Origin: Ceratodon purpureus
Lineage: Eukaryota > Streptophyta > Bryopsida > Pseudoditrichales > Ditrichaceae
Length of the DNA stretch: 64,000 nucleotides
Assembly: GCA_014871385.1 (NCBI GenBank)
Contig: CM026422.1
Span: 12,512,831-12,576,830 of the forward strand
Direction of reading: 5' to 3'
Position 1 is the stretch's first letter. Every line of letters starts with the position of its first letter. This document shows positions 12,334 to 23,500 of the stretch, piece by piece. The notes under the pieces are model-generated. The model saw nothing but the letters and a program-made list of their open reading frames with translations, was not told the origin of the DNA and did not search any database. The position numbers and the translations under genes are program-made.

Positions 12334-12714
12334 TCTGGAAAGTGATTTCCACGGTTGACACACCGGAATACTAATTCCGGTAGGAAAATGATAAAAAAAA
12401 TTAAAAATTTTATGTTAGAAATACGGAAGTACTAAGCCAATAAGTGAAACAACCGGTTAAGCCGGTCGGCTGAATAAATAAGAGACCGGAAGGCCAGCCG
12501 GGTGAGATCCGGTCGTCTGCGGTGGAGGAGAGACGGGTACAGTCCATATGACAGAGCCCTGACCCGGCAGACTTAAGGATAACCACCAAAAGGTACAACG
12601 CACACGGGGATAATGGCTGCAACCATTAAAACGCCGCCGGTCGCGACCGTCCAATGATGAGGGGCTACGACCGTCCGTCATGATGAGCTACGAACGGGTG
12701 GGCGCGAGGGTAGG

Positions 12715-12722
12715 TATAAAAG
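12715..12722 (+). promoter_or_regulatory. TATA box in the A 5' LTR
   Basis: TATAAAAG about 380 bp into the LTR and ~200 bp upstream of the LTR ORF. The same word sits at the equivalent place in all four LTRs (32,910; 42,291; 49,653), which fits a retroelement promoter whose transcript would carry the LTR ORF in its leader. Confidence 0.7.
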
Positions 12723-12923
12723 GAGGAAGAACCGCCATGCTCCTCCTTTCTCTTTGTCATTTTGTGGCACTACGGGTCCTTGCGCTCTAAGGCGGAGGGC
12801 GCAGTTAGGGTTAGACGGTAGGAGAGAGACGGTGAGACGGAAGTGTTTCCGTTAGGCGAGAGATTGTGGTGAGGATCGTGCGTGCAGGTGTTACCGGAGT
12901 GACGGAGGGGAGGACTTAGCAGA

Positions 12924-14789
12924 ATGGGTAGGAAAGGGAAGGAACCGGCGGCGGAAGGACAGTCGTTCAGGGTACAACGGGTAATGCCGTTGATGCCGGC
13001 CGGCGAGAAGGAGAAGGAGCTCCTCCGGACCGCCTTAGAGTCTATGAATTGTGAGGTCCTACTGGACAAGGCATGGGGTTGGAAGCTTGCCCTTCCGGCC
13101 CAGGAGATCCTCGTCAAGAATCCCGAGAATCGAGGAACCATCCGGGGAGAGCCGGATAAGTGGACGGCACAACTCTGGAGGGAGACGTATGGTTTCAAGA
13201 ACTCCGGCGAGGTCTCGACACCGGAGACCCGGGACTTCGTACACCGGTATCTCAAGGGGGCCGGAGACCCGAGAGAAGGATGGGAGCTGGATGACATTGC
13301 GGATCCGAAGGCCCGGAGAGTCGTAGGGTTTATGAACCCTATTTTCCATCCGGAAAAGCCCAAACGGATCACCATCAAGTGGGCGTCCGTTTTCATTGGG
13401 GCCATGATCGGTGAATTCACGGTGGACTGGGGTGTCATGATGAAGACGATAATCGACCGACAGGTGGCCAATCTCCGGAAGACCAAGAAGCAGGCCACCT
13501 GCCTTCCGTCTTTCCTCATTCACCTCTACCGTACTAAGGGGCTGTTGAGTACTGAGGAGGTCCGGGAGTACGATGAGCTCTTAAGCTATCAGCAGTTCGC
13601 TGAGCCGGAAGAAGTGTCCGACCAGGACGACGATGATGATGTTATCGAGGTCTCCCCCACGCCGGCTAAGAGACCCCGTCCCAGCCCGGAAAAGGGACAG
13701 CCATCCGGATCACCTCGGACTCCCATACCGGCCAAGCGAACCCTAAACACGGAGATCCAACAACCCACCGGACCACCGGAGCACACCGGAGATCCGTATC
13801 AGGACTTAGTTAACCTATCGGAACAGGCGACGACGTATGCCCGGTTCTTACAGTCGACTAGGCAGGTGGAGGGCCGGTTGGCTAGGGAAGTAATGATCCT
13901 TACGGGTTCGGACCGGGTGGAGGATTGCCTGAGTATTCTTCGCAAGCACCGGGATTTGGCCAGTCTCCAGGACAAGCACATGGACCGGCTGGCGAAGTAC
14001 CGGGAGACGAATCGGAAGCTCGAGGAGGAGGTGCGTGATGCCCGGAAAGATTTCAATGACGCCCGTGACCGGTCAGTCGAGGCCATCCGGTCGGTCGCCG
14101 AGATCAAGGCCACTTTAGCTCTTCCGATAGATGTGGCCAATCAGTGCGCCGTTTACCAGGCCTTCCTGACCCGTCAACCGGATCCGACTATGAAGAATAT
14201 TATAAAGTTCATGCACGACCGGACGCAGGTGATGAAGGACACTTGGATGCAGATGAAGAACCTGGTGGAAGTCCTCGGTTACGCAGAGGCCGGTCCGTCA
14301 TCAGGGCCACCGGCAGATCGAGAGGATCCCAGACCACCGTCCCCAACCAGGGAACCGGCACCGGTGCCACCTCCAGCCTCTCCGATATGGTCGGCCATCC
14401 GGCCAGCCCAACAGGAGGTAGGACACCCGCTGGAGGATCCTATTCCGGATACCTTGAGCAGTCTGCACACTCTACCCAACTTGGATGGAGTCGAGACTGT
14501 TAACCCCGGAAACATTCCTTTGGGACCGGACCAGAGACCACCACCGGTAGATTTTATGCCGGTACAGGGATCTCCGGAAACGCTCCAGGTGGATCTCAGC
14601 GCAGTTCCGGTGGCGGCACGATCTCCATCCCCGGCAGTTCAAGTAGACCGATCCCGGAAGTCCAGCGAACCGTCAGCATCTGAGGCTCCGGAAGAAGGTC
14701 CCTCGTTGAAGAAACTGAAGCGGCCACAGAAGAAGGAACGGTTGGACGGAACCCGGCACAGTCCCCGGCTCGATAAGCACAAGGAGTAG
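12924..14789 (+). CDS. LTR-encoded accessory protein (A, 5' copy)
   Basis: 621 codons from an ATG (MGRKGKEPAAEG) to TAG, wholly inside the LTR. Visible parts: a basic N-terminus; a region around residues 125-215 whose pattern (FIGAMIGEFTVDWG then LPSFLIHLYRTKG) resembles the second half of the plant-transposon-protein domain (PF20167 type); an acidic/Pro-rich linker with a basic KRPRPSPEK near 250; a charged coiled coil about 338-405; a long Pro-rich stretch; and a basic C-terminus (LKKLKRPQKKERLDG) that looks like a nuclear signal. No enzyme motif was seen. Antisense frames over it are shadows. Its role is unknown; nuclear DNA or RNA binding is my inference. Confidence 0.75.
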   Translation: MGRKGKEPAAEGQSFRVQRVMPLMPAGEKEKELLRTALESMNCEVLLDKAWGWKLALPAQEILVKNPENRGTIRGEPDKWTAQLWRETYGFKNSGEVSTPETRDFVHRYLKGAGDPREGWELDDIADPKARRVVGFMNPIFHPEKPKRITIKWASVFIGAMIGEFTVDWGVMMKTIIDRQVANLRKTKKQATCLPSFLIHLYRTKGLLSTEEVREYDELLSYQQFAEPEEVSDQDDDDDVIEVSPTPAKRPRPSPEKGQPSGSPRTPIPAKRTLNTEIQQPTGPPEHTGDPYQDLVNLSEQATTYARFLQSTRQVEGRLAREVMILTGSDRVEDCLSILRKHRDLASLQDKHMDRLAKYRETNRKLEEEVRDARKDFNDARDRSVEAIRSVAEIKATLALPIDVANQCAVYQAFLTRQPDPTMKNIIKFMHDRTQVMKDTWMQMKNLVEVLGYAEAGPSSGPPADREDPRPPSPTREPAPVPPPASPIWSAIRPAQQEVGHPLEDPIPDTLSSLHTLPNLDGVETVNPGNIPLGPDQRPPPVDFMPVQGSPETLQVDLSAVPVAARSPSPAVQVDRSRKSSEPSASEAPEEGPSLKKLKRPQKKERLDGTRHSPRLDKHKE

Positions 14790-15855
14790 GGTTTAGGATA
14801 AGGACCGGATAAAATGGCAGCGACTAACGATGGGGCTCCAGTGCACTCGGCTGCCAATCCGGATAGATAGCGGCAGTAACTAGGAATAGAAGGCGGCCAC
14901 CGGTCCGGGATTCCCGGATCCGAGATCCGGAATTTCTGGATCTCGGTGGGCCACTTGGTCGCTTTAGGAACCGATAGGTTTTAGTATTTAAGTTAGACAT
15001 TTTCCCAAGGCCGGGGCCTTGTTTTTGTACGCCGTTTTGTTGTTGCAATTGAGAATATACTTTTGGATTTGTTGTGTCAACCGGCTGCTGACGGGTCCGT
15101 TGCCGTATGGTTTGTGGTACTATTGTCTTCAGTAGTGTTCCGGAGGAGTGTTGAACAGTAGGAAGGTCAGGAGAGCGCCCGGAGAGACTGGGGAGGTGTC
15201 AAGCGCCGAGTGTTGACGGTTTCCAGTCCCGGAAGGAGCCCGTAGGGAAGGAGAGACGTATTGCAGCAGGGTTGGTAGTCTCAAGAACACGGAGAGCCGT
15301 GTGTACACTGGGATCCGGAAACGGACCGGTCGCTTCCTGTAGATGGGATAAAAGCCGGATGCCCTACTGCGAACCAATCCGGAAGGAAGATAGTATGGTA
15401 GAATACCGTGCAGCCGTAAGGTGATGTCATTGTAGTATGATTTCCGTATCAGTAACCGGTACTGAGTAGTTATCCGGACCGGTCCATAGCCGTACGGAAG
15501 GATTATTACTCCACTTCTCGGGTGGTAGATAGGAACAGTGGGGTGTCCAGCCACTATAAGTCACAGGACGGTGGAAAATCCAGCCACTTGAAAGGATAGA
15601 CGGATCAGTGGGAACCGGCCACTAGTCTAAAAAGCCGGAAAATAGGAACGAGGCAAAAACTACCGGATATGTCCAACCGTCAGTAAGACGGTGTACGGTC
15701 GGACACGGGAGGTGATTTCCGTTAAAATCTAAAAGGAAGAAAACTATAGGTCTTCGTGGGAACGAACACGGAGTGGTTTACTTTGGAGGGTAATTAGTGT
15801 CAATTAAGTGCCTTCCAGAGGAATACTGATACCACGTCGTGCTACATGTGATTTT

Positions 15856-15873
15856 TGGCGCCGCTGCCGGGGA
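15856..15873 (+). promoter_or_regulatory. primer-binding site of element A (tRNA-Asp type)
   Basis: TGGCGCCGCTGCCGGGGA lies nine bases after the LTR end. It pairs with the 3' end of plant tRNA-Asp(GTC) as I remember it, with one mismatch. A tRNA-Asp primer is typical of Athila-like Ty3/gypsy elements. Confidence 0.85.
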
Positions 15874-15940
15874 TCTATATGATTTTCTTTCTCCGGATTT
15901 CTACGGTTGTCACTAACCCAAGTCAGGTTGTAGAAAACGC

Positions 15941-17506
15941 ATGAATCCGAATTCTGAGCCGGAAGGAGTACGGAGGTCTAGTAGAAAGAAGAAGGGTGAT
16001 CAGGAGACGGAAGCCAGACCATTCGTCACTACTAGAGCAGAATTTATTGAAGACACAGATCAAGAGATAGCCGGGACTTCCGGATCCGGAGGTCAGGGTG
16101 GGACAGTATCACCCGGGCCGGTGGCCGGAGGACCGGTAGCGGGTCTTCCTATGGCCCGGACGTTCTCCAGACTGAAGTATCGGAAGTTCAGGGGCGATGG
16201 CCGGGAGGACGTGGACGAATGGCTAAGCGAGTTCAACGCCACGGCTGCTGCCAACCAAGAGGACGAAGCAATCAAGTTACGGTTGTTCCAGGGATTACTC
16301 AAGAAGGAGGCGCTCCAGTGGTACCAAGAGGAACCGGACAACGTGCGAAGAAGTTGGGGTTTGCTATCCGATGCCTTCCGGAGGGCCTTCCGGGAGGTAG
16401 GAGGAGAAGCCCGCACATTGGGAAAACTTAGTAAAATCCGGATGGAGCCGGAGGAGTCAGTCCGCCGGTACGGACAGAGGATTAGGAGTTTAATTCATAA
16501 ACTAAGTCCCGGAATTGCAAATAGTATCCAGGTAGAATGGTACGTCGCTGGGTTACCCGACCGGATGGGGTTCCAAGTAAGGCAGACCCGGCCACAGACT
16601 TTACCGGAGGCCATGGAGGCCGCCCAGAACTATGAGAACTCCAAGCAGTCCATACGGCAGTACCGTAAGGCAGGGAAGACCTCTAGACGTCTTCGAAAGG
16701 TCCGGAGGAACCGGGATTCTAGTTCAGAATCCAGTGGATCCAGCTCCGAAGATAGCTCGGAAACCGGAAGCAGCAGCAGCGAAGAGGATCGCTCACGACG
16801 GAAGGCGTCAGGTAGCAAGGGCTACCGGAAGGACAAAGAACGGACGATAGTCCGAGTAAAGGAGGAATACCCATCGGAGAAACGGATGATCAAAGATCTG
16901 GTGAACAGCATTGAAGAACTTAAAGTCCAGATGGCGGAAGAGAAGAAAGCACGGAAGGCGCTGCCCACCGTCCGGAACAACGTGTGGTGCACCAACTGCG
17001 GAAAGCCGGGACATTACAACCGGGAATGCCCACACGGAGCGCCCAAGAGAGTGCAGTTTGTGGATGAAGAGGGGTCAGTATTCTTTGCGGAATCTGCTTA
17101 TGAAGAGGAGGAAGTGGAGATGCTACCGGTTTACCAGGTAAACCCGGCCTATGGCCGTGGACGGATGATACAGCCGGTTATCAGACCTCGACCCGGAATG
17201 GGCTATCCATCCGGTGGACATCCGGCTCCGCCGGCACGACCACCTGTCTCAGTGGAACGGCAGTTTGGATGCTGTTATATTTGTGGAGAAGCCGGTCATT
17301 ATGCTAACAATTGTCCACACCGAGGAGGTCAAGGCGCACCGTTGGAACTTCCGTGTCAAAACTGTGGTCAGTACGGCCATAAGTCACCCCAATGCCAACA
17401 ACCGGTTAGACCTAGGGCTATCTATAAGCAAGTGGAAGAACCTCCCCGGGAGCGTACCGGGCTTAACTACGGTCACAAAGACGGGGTAGAGAATCCGCCA
17501 AGTTGA
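15941..17506 (+). CDS. gag: gag of element A
   Basis: 521 codons. Residues about 70-235 form a Ty3-type capsid region (YRKFRGDGREDVDEWL, then ALQWYQEEPDNV). A Ser/Glu-rich stretch follows near 255-290, then a Lys/Glu-rich part and three CCHC zinc knuckles near 349, 442 and 472 (CTNCGKPGHYNREC, CYICGEAGHYANNC, CQNCGQYGHKSPQC). It packages the element RNA. The stop is followed in the same frame by pol; UGA followed by CGG is a context known to be leaky in viruses, so read-through expression is likely. Nearly identical to the gag of B. Confidence 0.92.
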   Translation: MNPNSEPEGVRRSSRKKKGDQETEARPFVTTRAEFIEDTDQEIAGTSGSGGQGGTVSPGPVAGGPVAGLPMARTFSRLKYRKFRGDGREDVDEWLSEFNATAAANQEDEAIKLRLFQGLLKKEALQWYQEEPDNVRRSWGLLSDAFRRAFREVGGEARTLGKLSKIRMEPEESVRRYGQRIRSLIHKLSPGIANSIQVEWYVAGLPDRMGFQVRQTRPQTLPEAMEAAQNYENSKQSIRQYRKAGKTSRRLRKVRRNRDSSSESSGSSSEDSSETGSSSSEEDRSRRKASGSKGYRKDKERTIVRVKEEYPSEKRMIKDLVNSIEELKVQMAEEKKARKALPTVRNNVWCTNCGKPGHYNRECPHGAPKRVQFVDEEGSVFFAESAYEEEEVEMLPVYQVNPAYGRGRMIQPVIRPRPGMGYPSGGHPAPPARPPVSVERQFGCCYICGEAGHYANNCPHRGGQGAPLELPCQNCGQYGHKSPQCQQPVRPRAIYKQVEEPPRERTGLNYGHKDGVENPPS

Positions 17507-17515
17507 CGGTTACCG

Positions 17516-19984
17516 GTGGAACCACGAGGAGAGACCGGCGTGGGTATCCATCAGGTCAGTTCGCGTAGTTCCACCCGGAGACAGGATTCAGAAAAGAAGA
17601 AGAGGAAGTCTGGTGTTCGGACCAGGTCACAGAGGAAAGAGAGTAGCCGACCGGAATCTTCAGAAACTTCCGGGGAATCAGAGAAGGAGGTGCCCCCGGA
17701 GACGGTCCCGGTTGAAAAAGGGGTCAAGACCCTACCAACTATGCCGGACATTGGACCGGAGGTAATTGCTGGGTTACCTCAAGTACAGGAGGGCCGGAAG
17801 GTGACATTCAGCGAGATTCCGGAAATTATCCAACCGGAGGTCCGGGCGAAAGCCGACAGGTACGACATCCTCCAGGATATTCAAGCCCAGCCGGCCAATG
17901 TCACCATAGGACAACTGTTACATGATAATCCTAATTATCAGAAGCAGGTTAAGTCAGGCTTAATCCGGACCCGGAAACGGAAGATTAAGCTGCCTTCCGT
18001 CGCAGTTAATTTTGCCGAGATGGAGGATTTCGGGGCTCCGGAAATAGTTGTGGAGATCGACGGATGTATTATCCAGAAGGTACCGGTAGATGGAGGATCC
18101 GGAGTAAATCTACTACTGGAGAGTACGGCCAATGATTTAGGGTACACTGTCTTTGAGCCTACCAATCAGACCTTACGGATGGCAGACCAGTCTCGAGTAG
18201 TACCAGTGGGAAAACTGTCGGCAGTACCGACAAAGATTTCCGGACTCACTTACCCGCTCAACTATTTGGTTATCCGGGTGGAGGAAGGAAATCCGTTTCC
18301 ACTGTTACTCGGACGGCCGTGGCTATATCTAGCCGGAGTCAAGGTAAATTGGGCGAAGAAGGCTTTTACTTTCGGGGATCCGGCTGTTTTGTTATCGTGG
18401 AAACCGGAGCTCCATCTGCGGGAAACAAGTGAGACGGATGGTTACACTTCCGATTGGACAGGGTCAGAAAACTCGGATACCCTGCAGTCGTATCATGTTC
18501 AAGAATTCCGGGAGGTATCAGAAGAAGATCTGGGATTCCGTAACCCGGTACCTGAATAGAAGCCGGATGGAACCGAAGTACCGAACCGACCGCCGGAAGG
18601 CAGGAAGGAAGATGACAGGGCCTTAGGAGAAGCAAGCGTTCCATTGACCTCCGAATGGATTAGAGGACAGTTCGCAGATGGGATAATCAAAACAGGGATA
18701 TCCGGGTCAAGGACTAGTGACTTACCCTGGTCAGCCCTTCCGGGGTCCGTAGGAACGGATGCTACCGAACCGGTCAAGAATGTGGTAGCACCGGAGGATT
18801 ACGAAGCAGTGAAGACGGAAGCCGGTAGGACTTTCTATTTGGGAAAAGGACTGACGGACCGGGAGCGGGCACAGTATTTGGAACTGCTTACGGAATACGA
18901 TGACGTCTTCGCTTGGCTCCCATCGGATCTGGTGGGTATACCGCCGGAATTGGGCGAACACCACATCGACCTAATGGAGGGAGCGGTTCCGGTTCGCCAA
19001 AGGCAGTACCGGCTCAACCCAAAGTACTCCATGATGGTGAAGGAGGAACTAGATAAACTGCTGGAAGCCGGTTTTATTTATCCAGTGAATAACTCCGAGT
19101 GGGTGTCACCGATTGTGGTAGTACCAAAGAAAACGGGTCCGGATGGTAAAGTCAAAATCCGGGTATGTCAGGACTTCCGGAAGCTGAATGCAGCCACGAA
19201 GAAGGATCATTTCCCTTTACCCTTCATCGACATGGTGCTCGATCACGTGGCCGGTCAGGAATGCTTCAGTTTTCTAGATGGGTTTTCCGGATACAATCAG
19301 GTGTCCATCCGGAAGGAGGACCAACTGAAAACTACTTTCACCACCAATTGGGGTACCTACGCTTTCAACCGGATGCCTTTCGGATTGTGCAATGCTCCCG
19401 GAACGTTTCAACGGTTGATGATGGACATATTTCAGGATTTCTTAAAACATTTCCTGGAAGTTTTCATTGACGACTTCGCGGTGTTCAGCCGGTGGATGGA
19501 ACATCTGGACTATCTCCGGAAAACGTTCCAGCGATGCCGGGAGACTAAACTCAAGCTCCATCCGGGCAAGTGTTTTTTTGGTATGTTAGCCGGACTATTG
19601 CTCGGACACATAGTCAGCCGGAAGGGAATAGCAGTGGATGTAGCAAAAGTGATAGTCATGTTGGCCCTTCTTGCTCCCACCAACCTCCGGGAACTCAGAG
19701 GATTTCTGGGGCGTGTGGGATACTACCGGAGGTTCATTGAGAATTATGCCCGGTTGGCAATGCCACTAACGGAGCTGCTCAAGAAGGAAGAAGAGTACCT
19801 CTGGACGGAAATCCGTCAACAGGCTTTTGAAGAACTGAAGAGACGGTTGGTCACAGCCCCTATACTAGCACCACCGGACTGGTCGAAATCTTTTCATGTC
19901 ACTTTGGATGCATCCGGTTGGTGTGTGGGAGCTATCCTATGGCAATTGGATGACGAGGGCCGGGAACGACCCATCTATTATGCC
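17516..19984 (+). CDS. pol: pol of element A, left part (broken)
   Basis: Same frame as gag. Contains the aspartic protease ([12 protein letters not shown]) and the reverse transcriptase with its FIDDF active site, and runs up to the start of RNase H, where T1 is inserted. The rest of pol continues at 47,545. The copy is broken and is described as a fossil only. Confidence 0.9.
19975..19984. repeat. target site duplication of MULE T1, left copy
   Basis: CTATTATGCC here and at 47,535-47,544. Element B carries the undisrupted target (CTATTATGCCAGCCGG) at the same place in pol. Depending on where the terminal base is assigned the duplication is 9 or 10 bp, the usual range for MULEs. Confidence 0.92.
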
Positions 19985-20110
19985 GGGGAAAGTTCGTACG
20001 TGAGCGGAGAGCGTAGAGCGGAGAGCGGTGAGCGCAGAATGGAGAGCACAGAATTGACAATTAGCCAAATTTTCAAAAGCAAAGTAGACCCTATAACCGT
20101 GAAAAATTAC
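19985..20110 (+). repeat. T1 left terminal inverted repeat
   Basis: GGGGAAAGTTCGTACGTGAGC followed by short purine-rich units (AGAGCGG/AGAGCGT/AGAGCA) and then the inner match GACCCTATAACCGTG. The inverse sits at 47,319-47,534. The same layout begins T2 at 56,864. The AGAGCGG units are a sub-terminal micro-repeat, a possible transposase-binding array. Confidence 0.88.
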
Positions 20111-20532
20111 TAAATTAAGGCTTAATTTTGACACTTTTTTTAGAAAAAGAGTATATTACCGTGGAATTTAGGGTTATCTCTGGTAAGAATTTATTACGTT
20201 TGTTCTCAAAGATACAAATTAGGGCTGATGTCATGATGACGTCATGCATACATTCCTTTAGATTTATCATGGGTTTGGGCAAGATACAATGATCAGGCGT
20301 TGAGTTTTAGATCAAACAAATAATTCTTTCATAGGATTATGTAAATGCACAAGGAAAAAAACAACTTTCACAGAACCTAAAGGGTTTAGGCATACACGAG
20401 TATAAACTGGAAATGAGAATCATGAATACTTTAGTGCTTTGCAATAGAGTAGACGATGCAGTATGTAATCAACTCCACTGAAATCAAATCAAATTAAATG
20501 GAAACAATGATAGAGCGAGGCCTCTTTCAAAC
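20111..20532. other. T1 left subterminal region
   Basis: AT-rich, noncoding. It includes the palindrome ATGTCATGATGACGTCAT near 20,228, which is also present in T2 (near 57,107). It lies downstream of the stop codon of the leftward gene, so it probably acts as its 3' UTR and terminator region. No gene seen. Confidence 0.5.
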
Positions 20533-23500
20533 TTAGAAGATGCTACAGTCGCTACTTCCACTCTCAGAACCCGATGACTCAGACTCTCCTTCTACAGCCT
20601 CTTCATCGACAAAAAGAAGGGCCCTGGGATCGAAATTAGTGGGCCGACTAGGAACATATCTAAGTGCACCACATTGAAGCGCTTGTGCTAAGCCCTCTGC
20701 GTAGTCCGGAAGAATAAAAGGCTGAACCGGGCTGGAATTAAGACGCCACGATGGAGTGAACACGGCTCTATGCCTACTTGGCGGTGTTGTCACAACTACT
20801 CTGCAATAGAAAGCCAGAAGTGGTTAGAACGAATAGGTAAATTTGCGTACAGAAATAATACTAGATGCATTGCACGAAACCTACAAATTCTAGAGTAAGA
20901 CTTACAATACTTAGTGGGTCTTTGTTTCTTTGCTGGTGCTTCCTCTGCTGCTGCCGGTCTAGGATGCTTAGGGGGGCCCATGGGAGATTTTGCTGCCATA
21001 TACGGTTTGAGAAGGGCGTCGAATATGGCTTCGTCATCCTCAAAAGCTATAACATGACGACCAATAGCCTGGCAAGCCTTGACAGAGGCCCCTGCAACTC
21101 AAAGCAAGGTGAAGACGTGAGAAACTGAGAAAGGAATCAGAGAAATAATTCTGTAGAAACATGTAAGAACGGTTACCTGTTCCTGCCTTCCAGTCCAGGA
21201 CTATGTCGCCGGGCTTCGAGAGCTCTCCAATTATGTTCTGCATCATCCCAGGGGATTTTTCCCTTGGCCCTCTCCATGGAACATCCCCATTCATTTGCTG
21301 AGAATCAACGTCGATAAAGTTGAAAATCGCATCACTCTCGGTAATGTTGAGGTCGCCATGTATGACATGGGATTTCTTCGTCTGAAAGGAGAACTTAGAT
21401 GGCGGCTCGCCACCACGAACGAAGACACGGATCCAGAACCGATTAGTCTGCAATCAACCAAATTATGTCAGAATTAATAAACGGAAGGGATAGTACTAAG
21501 TAAACTGAAGGAAAGGAAAGGATGAAATTACCAGGTTTCCGGGGTTCGTAGGAGAAGTGAGGCTGAGCTCATTGAAGCCCCACCAGTCTTTGTAAAGGAC
21601 GAACTTAGTGGCGCTAGCTTCTTCAAGAATCTCCGTTGCCAACGCTTGATCATTGTTGTAGATGATGCACAGAGCGCCATCATTTTGCAAGTAAAGACTT
21701 GCGAAATAGAAAATGTCGTACACATAATCCTTTTCACGGGAGTTCCAAGGAGGAATCACTGTAGGGGGATCGGAAATGAGAGGGACAGGAAGATTCTCAG
21801 GGATGTCTACAATGATCAAGTCGACTCCAAGATGATTCTCAACCTCGCACCGCTCAGGAACTTGGTTATGCCGCCCACGTCCAAACTGGAGAAACAACGC
21901 TATACGGTTAGACTATATGAAATTAATTGAAGTGTACGTAATATTAATTATTGAAGAAGAGAATCATACCTTGCGCACGAACTCTAGAGTTTTCACCCAA
22001 TCCGGATGGCCACCCTTGTCTTTGAGCTCCGAGTTACGAACCAGTAACGGGGTCACGGATGAGTTGATGATAGAAACACCAGTGGAATGGGGAGTTCCTG
22101 CGGAGGAGGTGCTTGCCGGGAGAAGTCTGGCCTTCCTTTGCTCGAGAAGACCTCTGGTGATAGCAGATGCACTGACCGATGAAGGCGCAGGAGTAGGGGA
22201 CGGATTGGGAACGACAATCACAGGAGATGGAACGGCAGCGCCCTTCTCCGGGGCGGAGGACTCTGCACCAGTCTCCTGAGAGCCCTGGGACGTAGCACCC
22301 AGCTTTCGCAGTCGCCGCCCCCGCCCTTTCTTCCGTGGAGGTGCAGATGATTGATCCTGGAGGCCTTCGGCCTCATCAGAACCGTCTCCAGAATCGTCGA
22401 TGGCTATTGATCCCGCGTCAAGCTCAGCTTTGAGCTCCGCTTCAGACTCAATAACGAATCCTCAAATGCAATCGAGGTACCAACACCCAGCGGCTAGGTG
22501 GGGCGAGCTGTACCTCTTCAGCTGCAGAGGAGTATAAATACACTGATCAGAGCCTCTCTGAATCCAGGACGCGAAGTATGAAGGGAACTTCTCAGGGTCA
22601 ATTGCACCTTTTGGAACCAGCTCTCTCTTGAAGTACCTAATAAAATTCAACTGCCATGTATCAGAAACATATTATTGACAATGAAGAAATGCGAAAAGGA
22701 AATACAATACAAAGTCGAAGTTCATAAATGTCCTACCGGTATGTCACACGCTTGACAACATCTGTTGCTCCCGGAAAAGTGGAGAAGTCTGACTTCTTAT
22801 CAAAAGGCTTTTCTGCGCGGGTACTAATAAATGCGGGGAAGGCCTTTTCCCAAAGGAGAATACGCCAGCTCTCCACATATGCGTCTGGCCGCAACAGTCC
22901 CGGGAAGGACTTCCACTTGATGACAAGGTTCTCGGTCTTACAGATGTCATCAAACTCCCGAGTAACAGCATCCTCCAACTGCCACAGAAAGGTAATGTCG
23001 TTGAGGTAAACATGGACATTAAACAAAAAAGAAGAGGTTTTAGAGATTGTTAAGAAGTTTGAAGAGTTCTACCGCAGCCCAGAATGTGGCCTTGTTCAAC
23101 CAGGGCTCCAACTCGGTCTCCTTAAAGTCTTGGGGCAGAAATCTGTAAGATTGTCGTGCACTTGGTGAAGAGTTCCACCACTTTAGCCAACGGGCTTTGA
23201 ATCTGGCATCAACATTTGCGGGAACAATCCTCTGAAGCTTATCCACTGTCATCTCGGGCTTGGAAAAATCACTGTAATGCCGATTGATCTGGGAAGAGAA
23301 CAATACATGATAGGGAAGATTAGATTTGAAAATAATTATAGGAAAGTAAAGTAGAAATGTCAAGGGTCGAAACTCACCTCCGCCAGGAAGTCATCACCGT
23401 TTTTGGGATTGGCAATGGTCAGGTACTTGGTGAAGTCCTTCTTCTTAATGTAGTTGATCATGTCGGACGAAGCAGCAGACATAGCATCCCAAACCCCTGC

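Larger units (their letters stand above)
12334..15846 (+). repeat. 5' LTR of element A (3.5 kb, contains an ORF)
   Basis: Matches the LTRs of B and the 3' LTR of A along its length. The start holds two successive palindromes (GTGGAAAGTGATTTCCAC type, then ACCGGAAT...ATTCCGGT). A TATAAAAG box lies at 12,715-12,722, and a 621-codon ORF follows at 12,924-14,789. The end is ...GTCGTGCTACA. A 3.5-kb LTR is long for Ty3/gypsy elements. Confidence 0.93.

Noticed and set aside
12770-13519. 249-codon minus-strand frame opposite the LTR ORF (and its counterparts in the other LTRs)
   Set aside because: Antisense shadow of the LTR ORF; length differs between LTR copies (249, 177, 177, 177) while the sense ORF is constant.
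15129-15554. 141-codon minus-strand frame in the LTR tail (also 52,070-52,495)
   Set aside because: Present only in A-type LTRs; the B LTRs have just 82 codons there. Not conserved, no domain.
20010-20113. Extension of A's pol frame into T1
   Set aside because: The last ~43 codons are T1 terminal-repeat sequence read by chance, not part of the retroelement protein.
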